From Candidatus Poribacteria bacterium (GTDB lineage Bacteria; Poribacteria; WGA-4E; PCPOR2b), in NCBI GenBank assembly GCA_022822785.1, contig JAJEAL010000094.1:1-42544 (forward strand): a DNA stretch of 42,544 nt, in the 5' to 3' direction. Position numbers and translations under genes: made by a program. The notes beneath the pieces are model-generated. The model searched no databases and was not told the DNA's origin. It saw nothing but the letters and a program-made list of their open reading frames with translations. Of this stretch, positions 1 to 7,567 are shown one piece after another. Each line of letters begins with the position of its first letter. Within the stretch, counting starts at the first letter, position 1.

Positions 1-299
1 CAGGTGAAACCGAAATAGATATTCTTCTCATCATAAAGGATACGGACCTCTGTAAACTCGGTTATCGGCGCACCCTCATCAGGTTCAGTTTGGACAAACT
101 GATTTATCGGTTTTGCCTGCTGCCAATCGGTTTCACTGAAATCTCCGTCGATTTCAATGCTTTGAAAAGTTCTATACGCCTCAGCTCGATATTCTGCCGA
201 TCCAGAGGCGGAGCTCACGCAGATTGGGAATAGAAGCATAAAGCCTAAAAGCAATAGATACCTTCTAATTTCAGGGAATTGATACAGATCGAAGCGCAT
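1..299 (-). CDS. Exported CBM9-like / DUF5916-type protein, N-terminal fragment
   Basis: The reading frame opens at an ATG (299) with AAAGGA about 7 nt upstream and stays open to the left edge, so about 99 N-terminal residues are visible. They show a hydrophobic signal segment (about residues 15-33, LLLLGFMLLFPICVSS) followed by SIEIDGDFSETDWQQAKPI and then TEVRILYDEKNIYFGF. That pattern, IDG-x3-E-x-DW followed by a T-x-V-x-I-x-YD-x2-N-hydrophobic strand, is characteristic of family 9 carbohydrate-binding-module-like domains, often fused to a DUF5916 beta-barrel region. The protein is probably exported to the periplasm or outer membrane. The sugar ligand and downstream domains cannot be seen. 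Confidence 0.72.
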   Translation of the reverse strand, partial: MRFDLYQFPEIRRYLLLLGFMLLFPICVSSASGSAEYRAEAYRTFQSIEIDGDFSETDWQQAKPINQFVQTEPDEGAPITEFTEVRILYDEKNIYFGFT

Positions 300-462
300 A
301 CCATCCTTTCTTCCGACAGCTCGGTGTTGGGATGTGCTCAATATTTGGATATTAGAATGACGAAAAAAGAGAGGAAGGGATTAACCAAAGTTATATGATA
401 AGTATTCGGGTGAGTCGATTCAGCCGGTATAAGCGGGAAAGATTTAGAGGCCACTAGTCTAG

Positions 463-981
463 CTAGGGGATATGGCTATAAATTCGTGTGTCCTCCAGTG
501 TGTCCGTAAATGGACCCTGTTTTTCTGTCTCTAGCGTGATAACAATCACGCCCATCTCCGTGTCACGTTGTTCATCGTCTTCAATCAACCGATGCGGTAT
601 ATACGCGAAAAGGACCCTACGGTTTCCACCGACCGCCCCCCAACGCAGGTCGATAAGGCGTCCATCGTAGACTTTTTTACTTTTAGCCCCATTCTGCATC
701 GAGTAGATTTGGACCCTTGTTGTGAATTTGGATTCCGAAAGGGTACTAACGCCAATTCCCGGCGTCAAAATGCTTCCCGTCTGAATTAATGGACGCCCAT
801 TCTCGTTAAGCAGAAATATATCGAAATCAATTCGATCGAACCGGAAAAGGGCTTCGCCCTTGATACCTGCGAAATTGTCTATGACACCGGTCTCACAACC
901 TATAATCGCGGTTAGACAAATCAAAGCGAACCAAGGTAAAATTTGCCCGGCTGTTTTATGTTTTAGGAAAGCTACGTTCAA
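463..981 (-). CDS. Putative lipoprotein, unknown function
   Basis: A 172-residue protein opened by a TTG codon (GGGGA lies about 7 nt upstream; no early ATG exists). The N-terminus is basic then hydrophobic and ends in a lipobox-like ICLTAIIGC with Cys29, so a lipid-anchored envelope protein is likely. The rest is beta-rich: LFRFDRIDFDIFLLNENGRPL, then FTTRVQIYSMQNGAK, then RVLFAYIPHRLIEDDEQRDTE. No family was recognised. It lies 30 nt downstream of the beta-barrel gene at 1012-1725 on the same strand, so the two are probably co-transcribed and may form a surface pair. Function is unassigned. Confidence 0.6.
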   Translation of the reverse strand: MNVAFLKHKTAGQILPWFALICLTAIIGCETGVIDNFAGIKGEALFRFDRIDFDIFLLNENGRPLIQTGSILTPGIGVSTLSESKFTTRVQIYSMQNGAKSKKVYDGRLIDLRWGAVGGNRRVLFAYIPHRLIEDDEQRDTEMGVIVITLETEKQGPFTDTLEDTRIYSHIP

Positions 982-1011
982 CGTCAGTCCCCATTTTCTA
1001 ATTCATGTCTA

Positions 1012-1725
1012 TCAGAAGTTTAATCCAACCCCCATACCAATCGCTGTACCGTCAAAATCAAGGTTGAAGGGAACTGCGCCGCTTCCCTCGAAAGTTTTGA
1101 GGATGCGTTTCGCCTCAAAGGTGAGGGTAAGCTGATCGTTGAGAAGAGGATACATCAATCCAACCTGCACATGCCCTGTCAAGCCAGTATTTCCGCTATC
1201 AAGAACAATCCCCTGTTGCGCTAGTAGAACAAGACCGCTGCCGGCAACGCTCAAGTAGGAATACCCAATTCCGCCTCCAAAATAAAGCGGAAGTAGGTCA
1301 GAGAGCATTACCGGACGGTAGAGCAAACTAACCGAAATCGGAATAAAGGTGGCGGAAAGGTCTGCAGCGATTGGCGGTGGTAGTGCCGTATTATTCGTCC
1401 AATATCCGAGGGCTAGCTGGGAAGATAACTCCGGCGTGTGTTTCAGGTTCATCGAAGCAACAGGCATCAACCCGGCGTTGAGTGCCGGCACACCGAGACT
1501 GTTCAACAACGCCGTAAACTGCGCTAAGCGTGGTTTATACGAAAAAAAAGAGAGGTGGAACGATGTGGATTCAACTCCTCGCCCGACTAGATCGCGTAAC
1601 AGGTTTGGGCGCTCGGTTTCAGTCGGTGTGTCTGAGCCAACCGCCATTCCAAGTGAAATATTGACCATGAAACAGCCAATAAGCACTATCAGCAATAGTA
1701 GAGAAATTGTATAAAATTTGTCCAT
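1012..1725 (-). CDS. Putative outer-membrane beta-barrel protein
   Basis: A 237-residue protein starting at ATG. Residues 1-28 form a hydrophobic signal sequence (ISLLLLIVLIGCFMVNISLGMA). The remainder alternates polar and hydrophobic residues in strand-like segments separated by Gly/Pro turns, for example LLPLYFGGGIGYSYLSVAG, then GHVQVGLMYPLLNDQLTLTF. It ends in GTAIGMGVGLNF with a C-terminal Phe, the usual BAM recognition signature of outer-membrane barrels. The size suggests an 8- to 10-strand barrel. GC in the signal segment offers only a weak lipobox, so a cleaved signal peptide is more likely. Probable operon with the downstream lipoprotein. Substrate or role is unknown. Confidence 0.6.
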   Translation of the reverse strand: MDKFYTISLLLLIVLIGCFMVNISLGMAVGSDTPTETERPNLLRDLVGRGVESTSFHLSFFSYKPRLAQFTALLNSLGVPALNAGLMPVASMNLKHTPELSSQLALGYWTNNTALPPPIAADLSATFIPISVSLLYRPVMLSDLLPLYFGGGIGYSYLSVAGSGLVLLAQQGIVLDSGNTGLTGHVQVGLMYPLLNDQLTLTFEAKRILKTFEGSGAVPFNLDFDGTAIGMGVGLNF

Positions 1726-1775
1726 TGTTCGTTAAGTGTGCTATTCCGTTTCCGACTATGACTACGTTTGATGTT

Positions 1776-2510
1776 TTATCTCGGTTCACATCGGTAGATA
1801 GCTCTACCTTTTGTTCCCCCGAGCGGGGTTACCACAAAATACCTCTCCAACAACCCACGGATTGGCTGATTAACCCGGTAACAGATTAGAAGCGCGGTCA
1901 CATTCGGTGCGATTGCAACCTGCTGGAGGAACGGCTCAAGGGGACCAAAGTCCGCGGATTCGAGTCCATCTTTCGGATTCCAGTGATCATTGTGGGCGTA
2001 AGGGGGATCCGTAACGAGGACAACTTCACCATCAATAGCAGCCAAGTGCTCCTGAATCTGAGCCGCATCGCGCTGCAAGAGCTCCACATCAAGGCAAATC
2101 TGTTGGGCGTGATTAAAGATCAGTCGGCACCGCTCTTGATAAGTTTTTTTTAGTTCACTGTTTTCCGTTTTATACGCTTGGATTGCGCGCAATCGCTCCT
2201 CAAACGCATTGTGCTCTTTCATCCACCGAAAATTTCGTCGCGCCGTTTCTAACACAACCGGATGGAGATCTGCACCAATTATTTTTTTTATCTTCTTCGA
2301 AAAAAGAAGGTACGCAGTACAGAGAATAACACCGTTACCACAGAATGGGTCATACACCGTAACGGTCTCCCGCTTCTCCTGAAAGAGTGAGCTCAACATC
2401 ACATAAGCAACACGAGGTGGAAATCGTGGAGTTCGTGTGGATAACGCTTGATAAAGTGTTTTGCCAACCTCTATATATTTGTAAGTAACGGGGCCTTGTG
2501 GGAGATGCAT
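1776..2510 (-). CDS. Class I SAM-dependent methyltransferase (UPF0020/TRM11-like N-methyltransferase)
   Basis: Contains the AdoMet motif I DPFCGNG, an acidic motif II (GADLHPVVLETARRNF) and the catalytic DPPY motif IV (VLVTDPPYAHNDHW). This is the order found in N6-adenine or N2-guanine RNA/DNA methyltransferases of the UPF0020/TRM11 type. The start is uncertain. The frame is open up to a TTG at 2642 that would overlap the upstream methyltransferase by 68 nt. The first in-frame ATG that clears the overlap is at 2510 (MHLPQGPVTYKYIEVGKTLY), giving about 244 residues, although no good Shine-Dalgarno precedes it. There is no THUMP domain, which makes it short for a tRNA guanine methyltransferase. 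The substrate is unknown. Confidence 0.7.
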   Translation of the reverse strand: MHLPQGPVTYKYIEVGKTLYQALSTRTPRFPPRVAYVMLSSLFQEKRETVTVYDPFCGNGVILCTAYLLFSKKIKKIIGADLHPVVLETARRNFRWMKEHNAFEERLRAIQAYKTENSELKKTYQERCRLIFNHAQQICLDVELLQRDAAQIQEHLAAIDGEVVLVTDPPYAHNDHWNPKDGLESADFGPLEPFLQQVAIAPNVTALLICYRVNQPIRGLLERYFVVTPLGGTKGRAIYRCEPR

Positions 2511-2574
2511 GACGTGTGAAACAGCAATCGGCCAACTAGTACTTGCTGATGGAAAATCTCTTCGGACACGATGA

Positions 2575-3042
2575 CTAAGATGAAACAGACCGCCAAGGCA
2601 TACAGTGTGCAGCGAAACGTTTGAGCGCGCTACTTTTGACAATAATCGCTTCGGGTCGCAGCACAGTCGCGTACATCATCAGTAAGGAAATTGTATCAAG
2701 CAGGGATCGGTAACCAGATATACCGGATATATCAATATAGATTTTGCTAAACTGTTCGCCGAGCTCAAGCGCTGCCTTCACATCGAACCCGTCTAGGACC
2801 TCAAAGTGTAGGTCGGGATGCCTCTCCCGTGCACGCTCAATACACTTAGGGCTGATGTCAGTACCAATAACCTTCTTGCAGTGCGGCGCAATGAGGGTAG
2901 TTGTCGTCCCCCATTCACAACCGATCTCCAGCACCACATCATCGGAGTTCACCCAAACGGGTATGGTCTCACGGTACTCTTTGACCCCGCGTGTACCGAT
3001 AAACTCTGTTCTCGCCTCAAATAGTTGGTTCTTGCTTGCCAT
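2575..3042 (-). CDS. Class I SAM-dependent methyltransferase
   Basis: About 155 residues from an ATG at 3042 with GGAG 5 nt upstream (a TTG at 3057 is also in frame). A Rossmann-type AdoMet-binding core is visible: VVLEIGCEWGTTT (motif I), then VIGTDISPKCIERARERHPDLHFEVLDGFDV (motifs II and III). Then comes IYIDISGISGYRSLLDTI, where a catalytic motif IV would lie. The protein is short and has no obvious substrate domain. Its stop lies inside the frame that continues into the next methyltransferase gene, and the two were probably co-transcribed. Homologues of this type are commonly annotated only as class I methyltransferases, and no substrate is claimed. Confidence 0.65.
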   Translation of the reverse strand: MASKNQLFEARTEFIGTRGVKEYRETIPVWVNSDDVVLEIGCEWGTTTTLIAPHCKKVIGTDISPKCIERARERHPDLHFEVLDGFDVKAALELGEQFSKIYIDISGISGYRSLLDTISLLMMYATVLRPEAIIVKSSALKRFAAHCMPWRSVSS

Positions 3043-3171
3043 ACGCTCTCCAAGCAATCATTCGCAACCCAGTGATTCAGTGCACTGGTTTCTCATTCTC
3101 GGCTCCCAAAATTTCTTCTGAAAGAAGCCTAGAGATAAAAGAGTTAAAATAGTGTTTGACGGTATTATCAT

Positions 3172-3215
3172 AAAAAAAGGGAAATTGGGATGAAGCCGAT
3201 TTCACCCAATTTCCC
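3172..3215 (-). terminator. Rho-independent terminator of the OmpA-like lipoprotein gene
   Basis: On the minus strand GGGAAATTGGG (pairing 3205-3215 with 3179-3189) forms an 11-bp arm. It is extended inward by TGAA/TTCA around a single bulged base and a 6-nt loop. A run of seven T residues (3172-3178 complement) follows. It lies 25 nt after the stop codon of the gene at 3240-4109. Confidence 0.85.
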
Positions 3216-3239
3216 TTAAAATAGATATAGTGTGAAGTG

Positions 3240-4109
3240 CTACATCATCGAGCCGGTCGGATAGACAATCACTTCTGCTCGTCGATTTTGGGCGCGTCCC
3301 GCCGTTGTATTAACTGGAGCAATAGGCTGCGTGTGACCTAGGCCCCGAGATTCGATTTTGTTCGTTACGCCTTTGCCCTGGAGATATTTCACAACCGAAT
3401 CCGCACGAGCTTGCGAAAGGTCCCAATTGCTGCGGAATCGTCCCCTCAAGACCGGGCTCCCATCCGCATGACCTTTAACGAGCACCAACGCTTTAGAATT
3501 CGATTGAATCATCGCAACGGCTTTATCAAGTGCTTCCATGGCAGCTGGAGTCAAGCTAACTTTCCCGCTCGGGAACTGAACCGTAGCGGCTACCATTGGC
3601 TTGGCAGACATCTCTTTTGTCTCAGCGAGATCCTTTTTGGTCTCCATCAGCGCGTTTTCCAAATCGGATATGCTCTGCGCCTGCATTTCGGATTTCTTTT
3701 CAAGAGCAGCAATCTGATCTTGGAGTTTCTGGTCGCCGGACATGGCAGCTTCTTGTGCCTTTTCCCCGACCATATTTGCAGTCTCCATGAGTTCTTCACG
3801 CAGCTTAGAATCTCCACCTTCAGCGAACTCTTTGGCAGCTGTAATTGTGTCCGCATCACCCTGTTGAGAAGCGGTAATGGCGGATTCCTTTGCCATAGAT
3901 ACCTCTGACCTCAAAGCATCTCCTTGAGCATCAACTTTGCCGCTAACTTCAGAAACCTGGTTACTCAAATCAGTGCGCGCTGCTGCATTTTGTTGATTAT
4001 ATTTGTCCATCTCTACAGCAAATTCTTCTTTACTCAATTTGCCGCAGCCAGTGAGGACGATGCTAAAAACAAAAATGCTTACAATCGCTATCCCTGCTAT
4101 ATTTCTCAT
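3240..4109 (-). CDS. OmpA-family peptidoglycan-associated lipoprotein with coiled coil
   Basis: A 289-residue protein with GGGAGG 5 nt before its ATG. Residues 1-22 are a lipoprotein signal ending in VLTGC (Cys22). Residues about 25-165 are rich in Ala, Glu, Lys and Gln in heptad-like order, suggesting a long coiled coil. Residues about 172-285 are an OmpA C-terminal domain: VQFPSGKVSLTPAAMEALDKA, LVLVKGHADGSP, NWDLSQARADSVVKYL and AQNRRAEV. These are the positions that contact diaminopimelate in Pal/OmpA proteins. It probably tethers the outer membrane to peptidoglycan. The gene is monocistronic, with its own promoter (4189-4217) and terminator (3172-3215). Confidence 0.88.
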   Translation of the reverse strand: MRNIAGIAIVSIFVFSIVLTGCGKLSKEEFAVEMDKYNQQNAAARTDLSNQVSEVSGKVDAQGDALRSEVSMAKESAITASQQGDADTITAAKEFAEGGDSKLREELMETANMVGEKAQEAAMSGDQKLQDQIAALEKKSEMQAQSISDLENALMETKKDLAETKEMSAKPMVAATVQFPSGKVSLTPAAMEALDKAVAMIQSNSKALVLVKGHADGSPVLRGRFRSNWDLSQARADSVVKYLQGKGVTNKIESRGLGHTQPIAPVNTTAGRAQNRRAEVIVYPTGSMM

Positions 4110-4188
4110 TGTTACCTCCCTCGCAAAAAATTCATTCTAAAGTGAATGAATATGGTTTATGATATAACAATTTCCAAAAGTCTGCCAT

Positions 4189-4217
4189 ATTGTAGCACAA
4201 ACCAAATTTTTATACAA
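4189..4217 (-). promoter_or_regulatory. Sigma70-type promoter for the OmpA-like lipoprotein gene
   Basis: On the minus strand TTGTAT, a 17-nt spacer and TACAAT lie about 80 nt before the start codon. Between promoter and gene sits a perfect inverted repeat, TTCATTC / GAATGAA (4131-4150, 6-nt loop). It could be a 5'UTR hairpin or an operator. The rest of the 4110-4453 intergenic stretch shows no gene, and I see no convincing promoter for the divergent gene at 4454. Confidence 0.6.
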
Positions 4218-4453
4218 GCAAAATTCTGTAGTATCCTCCGTGGGACAATTTCCTTTTGGATGCTATTTTATGATTTGTTGCCAGATGAAGGCAGATTGTT
4301 CAACTCAGCACACACTTGAGATAAAAGCAAATTGTCATCGAAATGTAACTGTTTGCAACACAATAACAATCTATAACAAAGCCCTCAATTCTGGTCATAT
4401 ATTTTCGCACGTAAAAGGTGCAATTTCCACACTAGATTGCAAAGGATAAGAAT

Positions 4454-5494
4454 ATGAAAAAAATTGGTGTCGGTATTATCGGGTTAGGAATGGGAAAGTC
4501 GATGTTCGGGATTCAACAGGTACCCGACACCGCTCTGGAAATTCGCGGAATTTGCGATACGGACGCAGAGCGGCTTGAGAGTATCCGTGCAGAACATAAT
4601 GTCCCATTTGGGACGACAGATTATCGGGAAATCCTCCAGCGAGACGAAATTGATATCGTCGGTATCTACACACCGGATCCGCTTCACGCACAACACTGTC
4701 TTGACGCGCTCGATTGCGGTAAGCATGTGATCTGCACAAAAGGTTTCGTTGATACGCTCGACGATGCAATCCGTGTATTACAGCGCACCCGTGAAACGGG
4801 TCTGAAACTTATGGTCGGGCAGACCTGTCGCTTTCGACCGGATTTTATGCACACACATCGATTGGCGGATTCGGGTAAACTTGGCAATATCGTTGCAGTT
4901 GAAGCCCACTATGTACACGATATGCGCGGTGTGCTCACAGCGACACCTTGGAGATACCAAATGCCCCAGAAAACACTCTACGGGGGACTGTGCCATCCGA
5001 TGGACCTTATTATCTGGTTTCTCGGTTTTCCCAGTGCTGTACACGCAATCGCCCACGAAAGCGGAATTGATAACCGGTATCCGGCAGGCGAGGGACATTT
5101 CAGCGATAACTGGATGGTCAACCTAATGTATGAGGATGGGCAGCTCGGACGCGTGCTTGGGCTTTACGGTCTCTGTCATGCACCAATGCCAATGCTGGGG
5201 CTATCGGTCTATGGGACTGCTGGCAGTGTTGTAAATGGAAGTGCAATTTTCGATGACAACCACCACAACGTCATCCCTGTCGAAGACGCCGTTTCTATGG
5301 AGGCGGATGAGATCGCTGATATCGGACATATCGGCGAAGTTGTGCGTTACATGCTACATTTTGAAGATTGCCTCAAGCACAACAAACAACCGCTAATCAA
5401 CGCAGAGGTCGGTACGAAAGTCATCGCTGTGCTAGACGCGTGCGAGCGATCCGCACGACACGGCACCGTGGAACAGGTGCAACTCACGTTTTAG
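4454..5494 (+). CDS. Gfo/Idh/MocA family NAD(P)-dependent oxidoreductase
   Basis: 346 residues, with AAAGGATAAG immediately upstream of the ATG. The N-terminal Rossmann fold carries VGIIGLGMGK (residues 6-15) for NAD(P) binding and YTPDPLHAQHCLDALDCGKHV (about 72-92). The usual EKP motif is replaced by CTKG (residues 94-97), so Lys96 is retained but Glu and Pro are not. The C-terminal alpha/beta domain follows, with GGLCHPMDLIIWFLG as the likely sugar-site His/Asp segment (GGxxxHxxD pattern). Members oxidise or reduce cyclic sugars and inositols, but the substrate cannot be read from sequence. It stands alone on the plus strand and is convergent with the PhyH genes. Confidence 0.9.
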   Translation: MKKIGVGIIGLGMGKSMFGIQQVPDTALEIRGICDTDAERLESIRAEHNVPFGTTDYREILQRDEIDIVGIYTPDPLHAQHCLDALDCGKHVICTKGFVDTLDDAIRVLQRTRETGLKLMVGQTCRFRPDFMHTHRLADSGKLGNIVAVEAHYVHDMRGVLTATPWRYQMPQKTLYGGLCHPMDLIIWFLGFPSAVHAIAHESGIDNRYPAGEGHFSDNWMVNLMYEDGQLGRVLGLYGLCHAPMPMLGLSVYGTAGSVVNGSAIFDDNHHNVIPVEDAVSMEADEIADIGHIGEVVRYMLHFEDCLKHNKQPLINAEVGTKVIAVLDACERSARHGTVEQVQLTF

Positions 5495-5610
5495 CAAATC
5501 CCGGAACGCTACAAAAGTCCAGAGGTCCACCGGTGCACTGAACACCTGAACATGAATTACAGTTGCACCACATGCGATTTGAAAACAGGAGCTAGCAAAG
5601 TCAGCAGAGC

Positions 5611-6462
5611 TTACCCACGTGAAGGTTCTCCCATAGTTTCCCGAGCTTTACGGGCAAGCGCTGCGAGATGACCGTCGTTAGCCATCACCTGTTCTAGATG
5701 CACCATCCGCTCAGGTCCTGCAGTACCAACCATTCTCGGACCATATTTGCGGTCAATCCAGAAACGCGCCGAGCCACCGATGTAGGTGCGTAGATCCTCC
5801 AAACGGTCTTCAGGATACCGTTCACAAAGGTTCATGGTAAACATCCGTCGGCGTATGCCACCGCCAAATGCAGCATGTTTGGTATTGTGATTGAAGCAAA
5901 CCACATCCCCCGGCTGTGTCTCGAATACGACTGCCGGCACATCTCTTCCGTGGACCCCCCAGCCGCCTTCGCTCTCTCGAATTTCTTCCTGAAGCCGATC
6001 TGCGTAACCATCCCCAAAGAGATGGCTGCCAGGGATGACGCGCAGCGCGCCGGTGTCACCGGTTAAATGATCAAGGTAAAACGCAATTTTAATGTGGGTG
6101 GGGTCCTCCGGCTTGTGCCCCCCGTCAGAGTGCCAACGCGTATCGCCAACGTAGTAGTTGCCATCGCTACCCATATAGTTGAAATCATCACCGAGAAGTG
6201 AGGTCGCTATCCCCAATATACGCGGATCGTCCAACAGGGACGACAAGTACTCACTCTGATCGATGAATGGAACAATACAGGAGCGCGCTGTTCCTTCGTG
6301 AGGTTTTCCGTTATGACCTCCGCCACGTTCCGCCCAAACCGTTTCAAACGCATCAATAATCTCCTCGCTACGGTCTACGAGCAGCCCGGGAAAGCTCAAA
6401 TAACCGAAGGTCTGAAAAAAATTCATCTGTTGGTCCGTCAGTTTGAAATCTTGATTTTTCAT
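5611..6462 (-). CDS. Phytanoyl-CoA dioxygenase (PhyH) family protein
   Basis: 283 residues from an ATG preceded by AAAGGAGATTTCG. The Fe(II)/2-oxoglutarate dioxygenase jelly-roll is recognisable. H111-x-D113 (WHSDGGHKPEDPTH) is the proximal metal pair. GALRVIPGSH (138-147) is the typical turn, and the QPGDVVCFNHNTKHAAFGG segment supplies the distal His (196), followed by RRRMF for 2-oxoglutarate binding. Such enzymes hydroxylate small molecules or lipids. Substrate specificity across this expanded family is mostly unknown. A second, divergent PhyH gene lies just upstream on the same strand (6627-7454), so the pair may act in one pathway. Confidence 0.88.
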   Translation of the reverse strand: MKNQDFKLTDQQMNFFQTFGYLSFPGLLVDRSEEIIDAFETVWAERGGGHNGKPHEGTARSCIVPFIDQSEYLSSLLDDPRILGIATSLLGDDFNYMGSDGNYYVGDTRWHSDGGHKPEDPTHIKIAFYLDHLTGDTGALRVIPGSHLFGDGYADRLQEEIRESEGGWGVHGRDVPAVVFETQPGDVVCFNHNTKHAAFGGGIRRRMFTMNLCERYPEDRLEDLRTYIGGSARFWIDRKYGPRMVGTAGPERMVHLEQVMANDGHLAALARKARETMGEPSRG

Positions 6463-6626
6463 CGAAATCTCCTTTAGGTGTGGAGACCCAAGCTTTTAGG
6501 TCCCTATCCCGTAGAGGTTCCAAAAGATTGAGCCCTACGCCACCCAGTACCAATGAACATCACGTTTTACGCATAGCGTTTTATACTTTCTTTCTACATG
6601 AAGCACCTAAAAGCCGAATGGGAACG

Positions 6627-7454
6627 CTACCCAAGCGGATCGTGTGTAACGAAACGAGGTATCGCAAACGGCAGATGAGTCGTCCCACGAGCGAGAATAT
6701 GATTCTGATTGCCTTCACCCCATTCCGTATACGATCGGGCGTTAGCATAGTGACAGACGTACGACCGCCGAAACCGGTTCGTCGAGCGATTCTGTTTGGA
6801 TCTGTGGATAAGATGACCGTGAAAGAAGATGACATCTCCGGCATTGGCAGTCGCTGCCACCTCGTTGTGCTCCTCCACCCCCACAATTTCGGTCAACCTT
6901 GCCTGAAAATCGTCGGTATTGTCCGGTAGCGCCACCTCCTCATAGATTGGATGGAAGTGGGATCCCGGCACAAGATACATACAGCCGTTCTCCTCGTCAC
7001 AATCGTCGATGGCTATCCAAGCCCCACACAGTGTATCCGGAGCCGTTTTGATGTAAAAGGAATCCTGATGATAAGCTTGACCCGATTTCTGGGGCGGCTT
7101 CAGGAAGAGCATTGATTGCATCGCCATTACATCGGGCCCAATCAGGGTCTCAAGTACATCGAGGATACGGAGGTGTAACAGAAACCGCTCATGGACCTTC
7201 AAATGACGGTGGAACTGAATGAAGCGGAAAAACTTGTCCTCCATATCCGCGGGGGTGTCTCCCTCATTTCTGGGCGTCACTCCTGTCAGTTGGCTGAAGT
7301 CGACTTTGCCCATCGCCATATCCATCGAATGGCGATCCAACTCACAAAGCTCTTGGTCGCTCAGTAGTCCTTCAACCTTCAGATACCCTTGCGTTCCAAA
7401 GAAGTGCCGCTGATCAAGGGTGAGTTGATATTTCTCTCGCTGTTGCTGTTCCAT
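6627..7454 (-). CDS. Phytanoyl-CoA dioxygenase (PhyH) family protein
   Basis: 275 residues. The ATG at 7454 has AGGAG seven nucleotides upstream and is preferred over an in-frame TTG at 7460. Fe(II)/2-oxoglutarate motifs: YHQDSFYIKT gives the H-x-D pair near residues 129-131, ENGCMYLVPGSH the conserved turn, and FFHGHLIHRS with downstream NRFRRSYVCHY the distal His and the 2-oxoglutarate Arg. This arrangement is closer to canonical PhyH than that of its neighbour at 5611-6462, and the two are only distantly alike. Cytosolic, with no signal peptide. Substrate unknown. Confidence 0.9.
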   Translation of the reverse strand: MEQQQREKYQLTLDQRHFFGTQGYLKVEGLLSDQELCELDRHSMDMAMGKVDFSQLTGVTPRNEGDTPADMEDKFFRFIQFHRHLKVHERFLLHLRILDVLETLIGPDVMAMQSMLFLKPPQKSGQAYHQDSFYIKTAPDTLCGAWIAIDDCDEENGCMYLVPGSHFHPIYEEVALPDNTDDFQARLTEIVGVEEHNEVAATANAGDVIFFHGHLIHRSKQNRSTNRFRRSYVCHYANARSYTEWGEGNQNHILARGTTHLPFAIPRFVTHDPLG

Positions 7455-7567
7455 CAGCAATCTCCTGTTCTGACTAACTAGAAGGATTCAGATTCCGTAC
7501 AACACCTAACCTACTAGAACCACAATCGGAGCTGACAAATTGAACGCCAACGGCTTCTCCCTAGATG

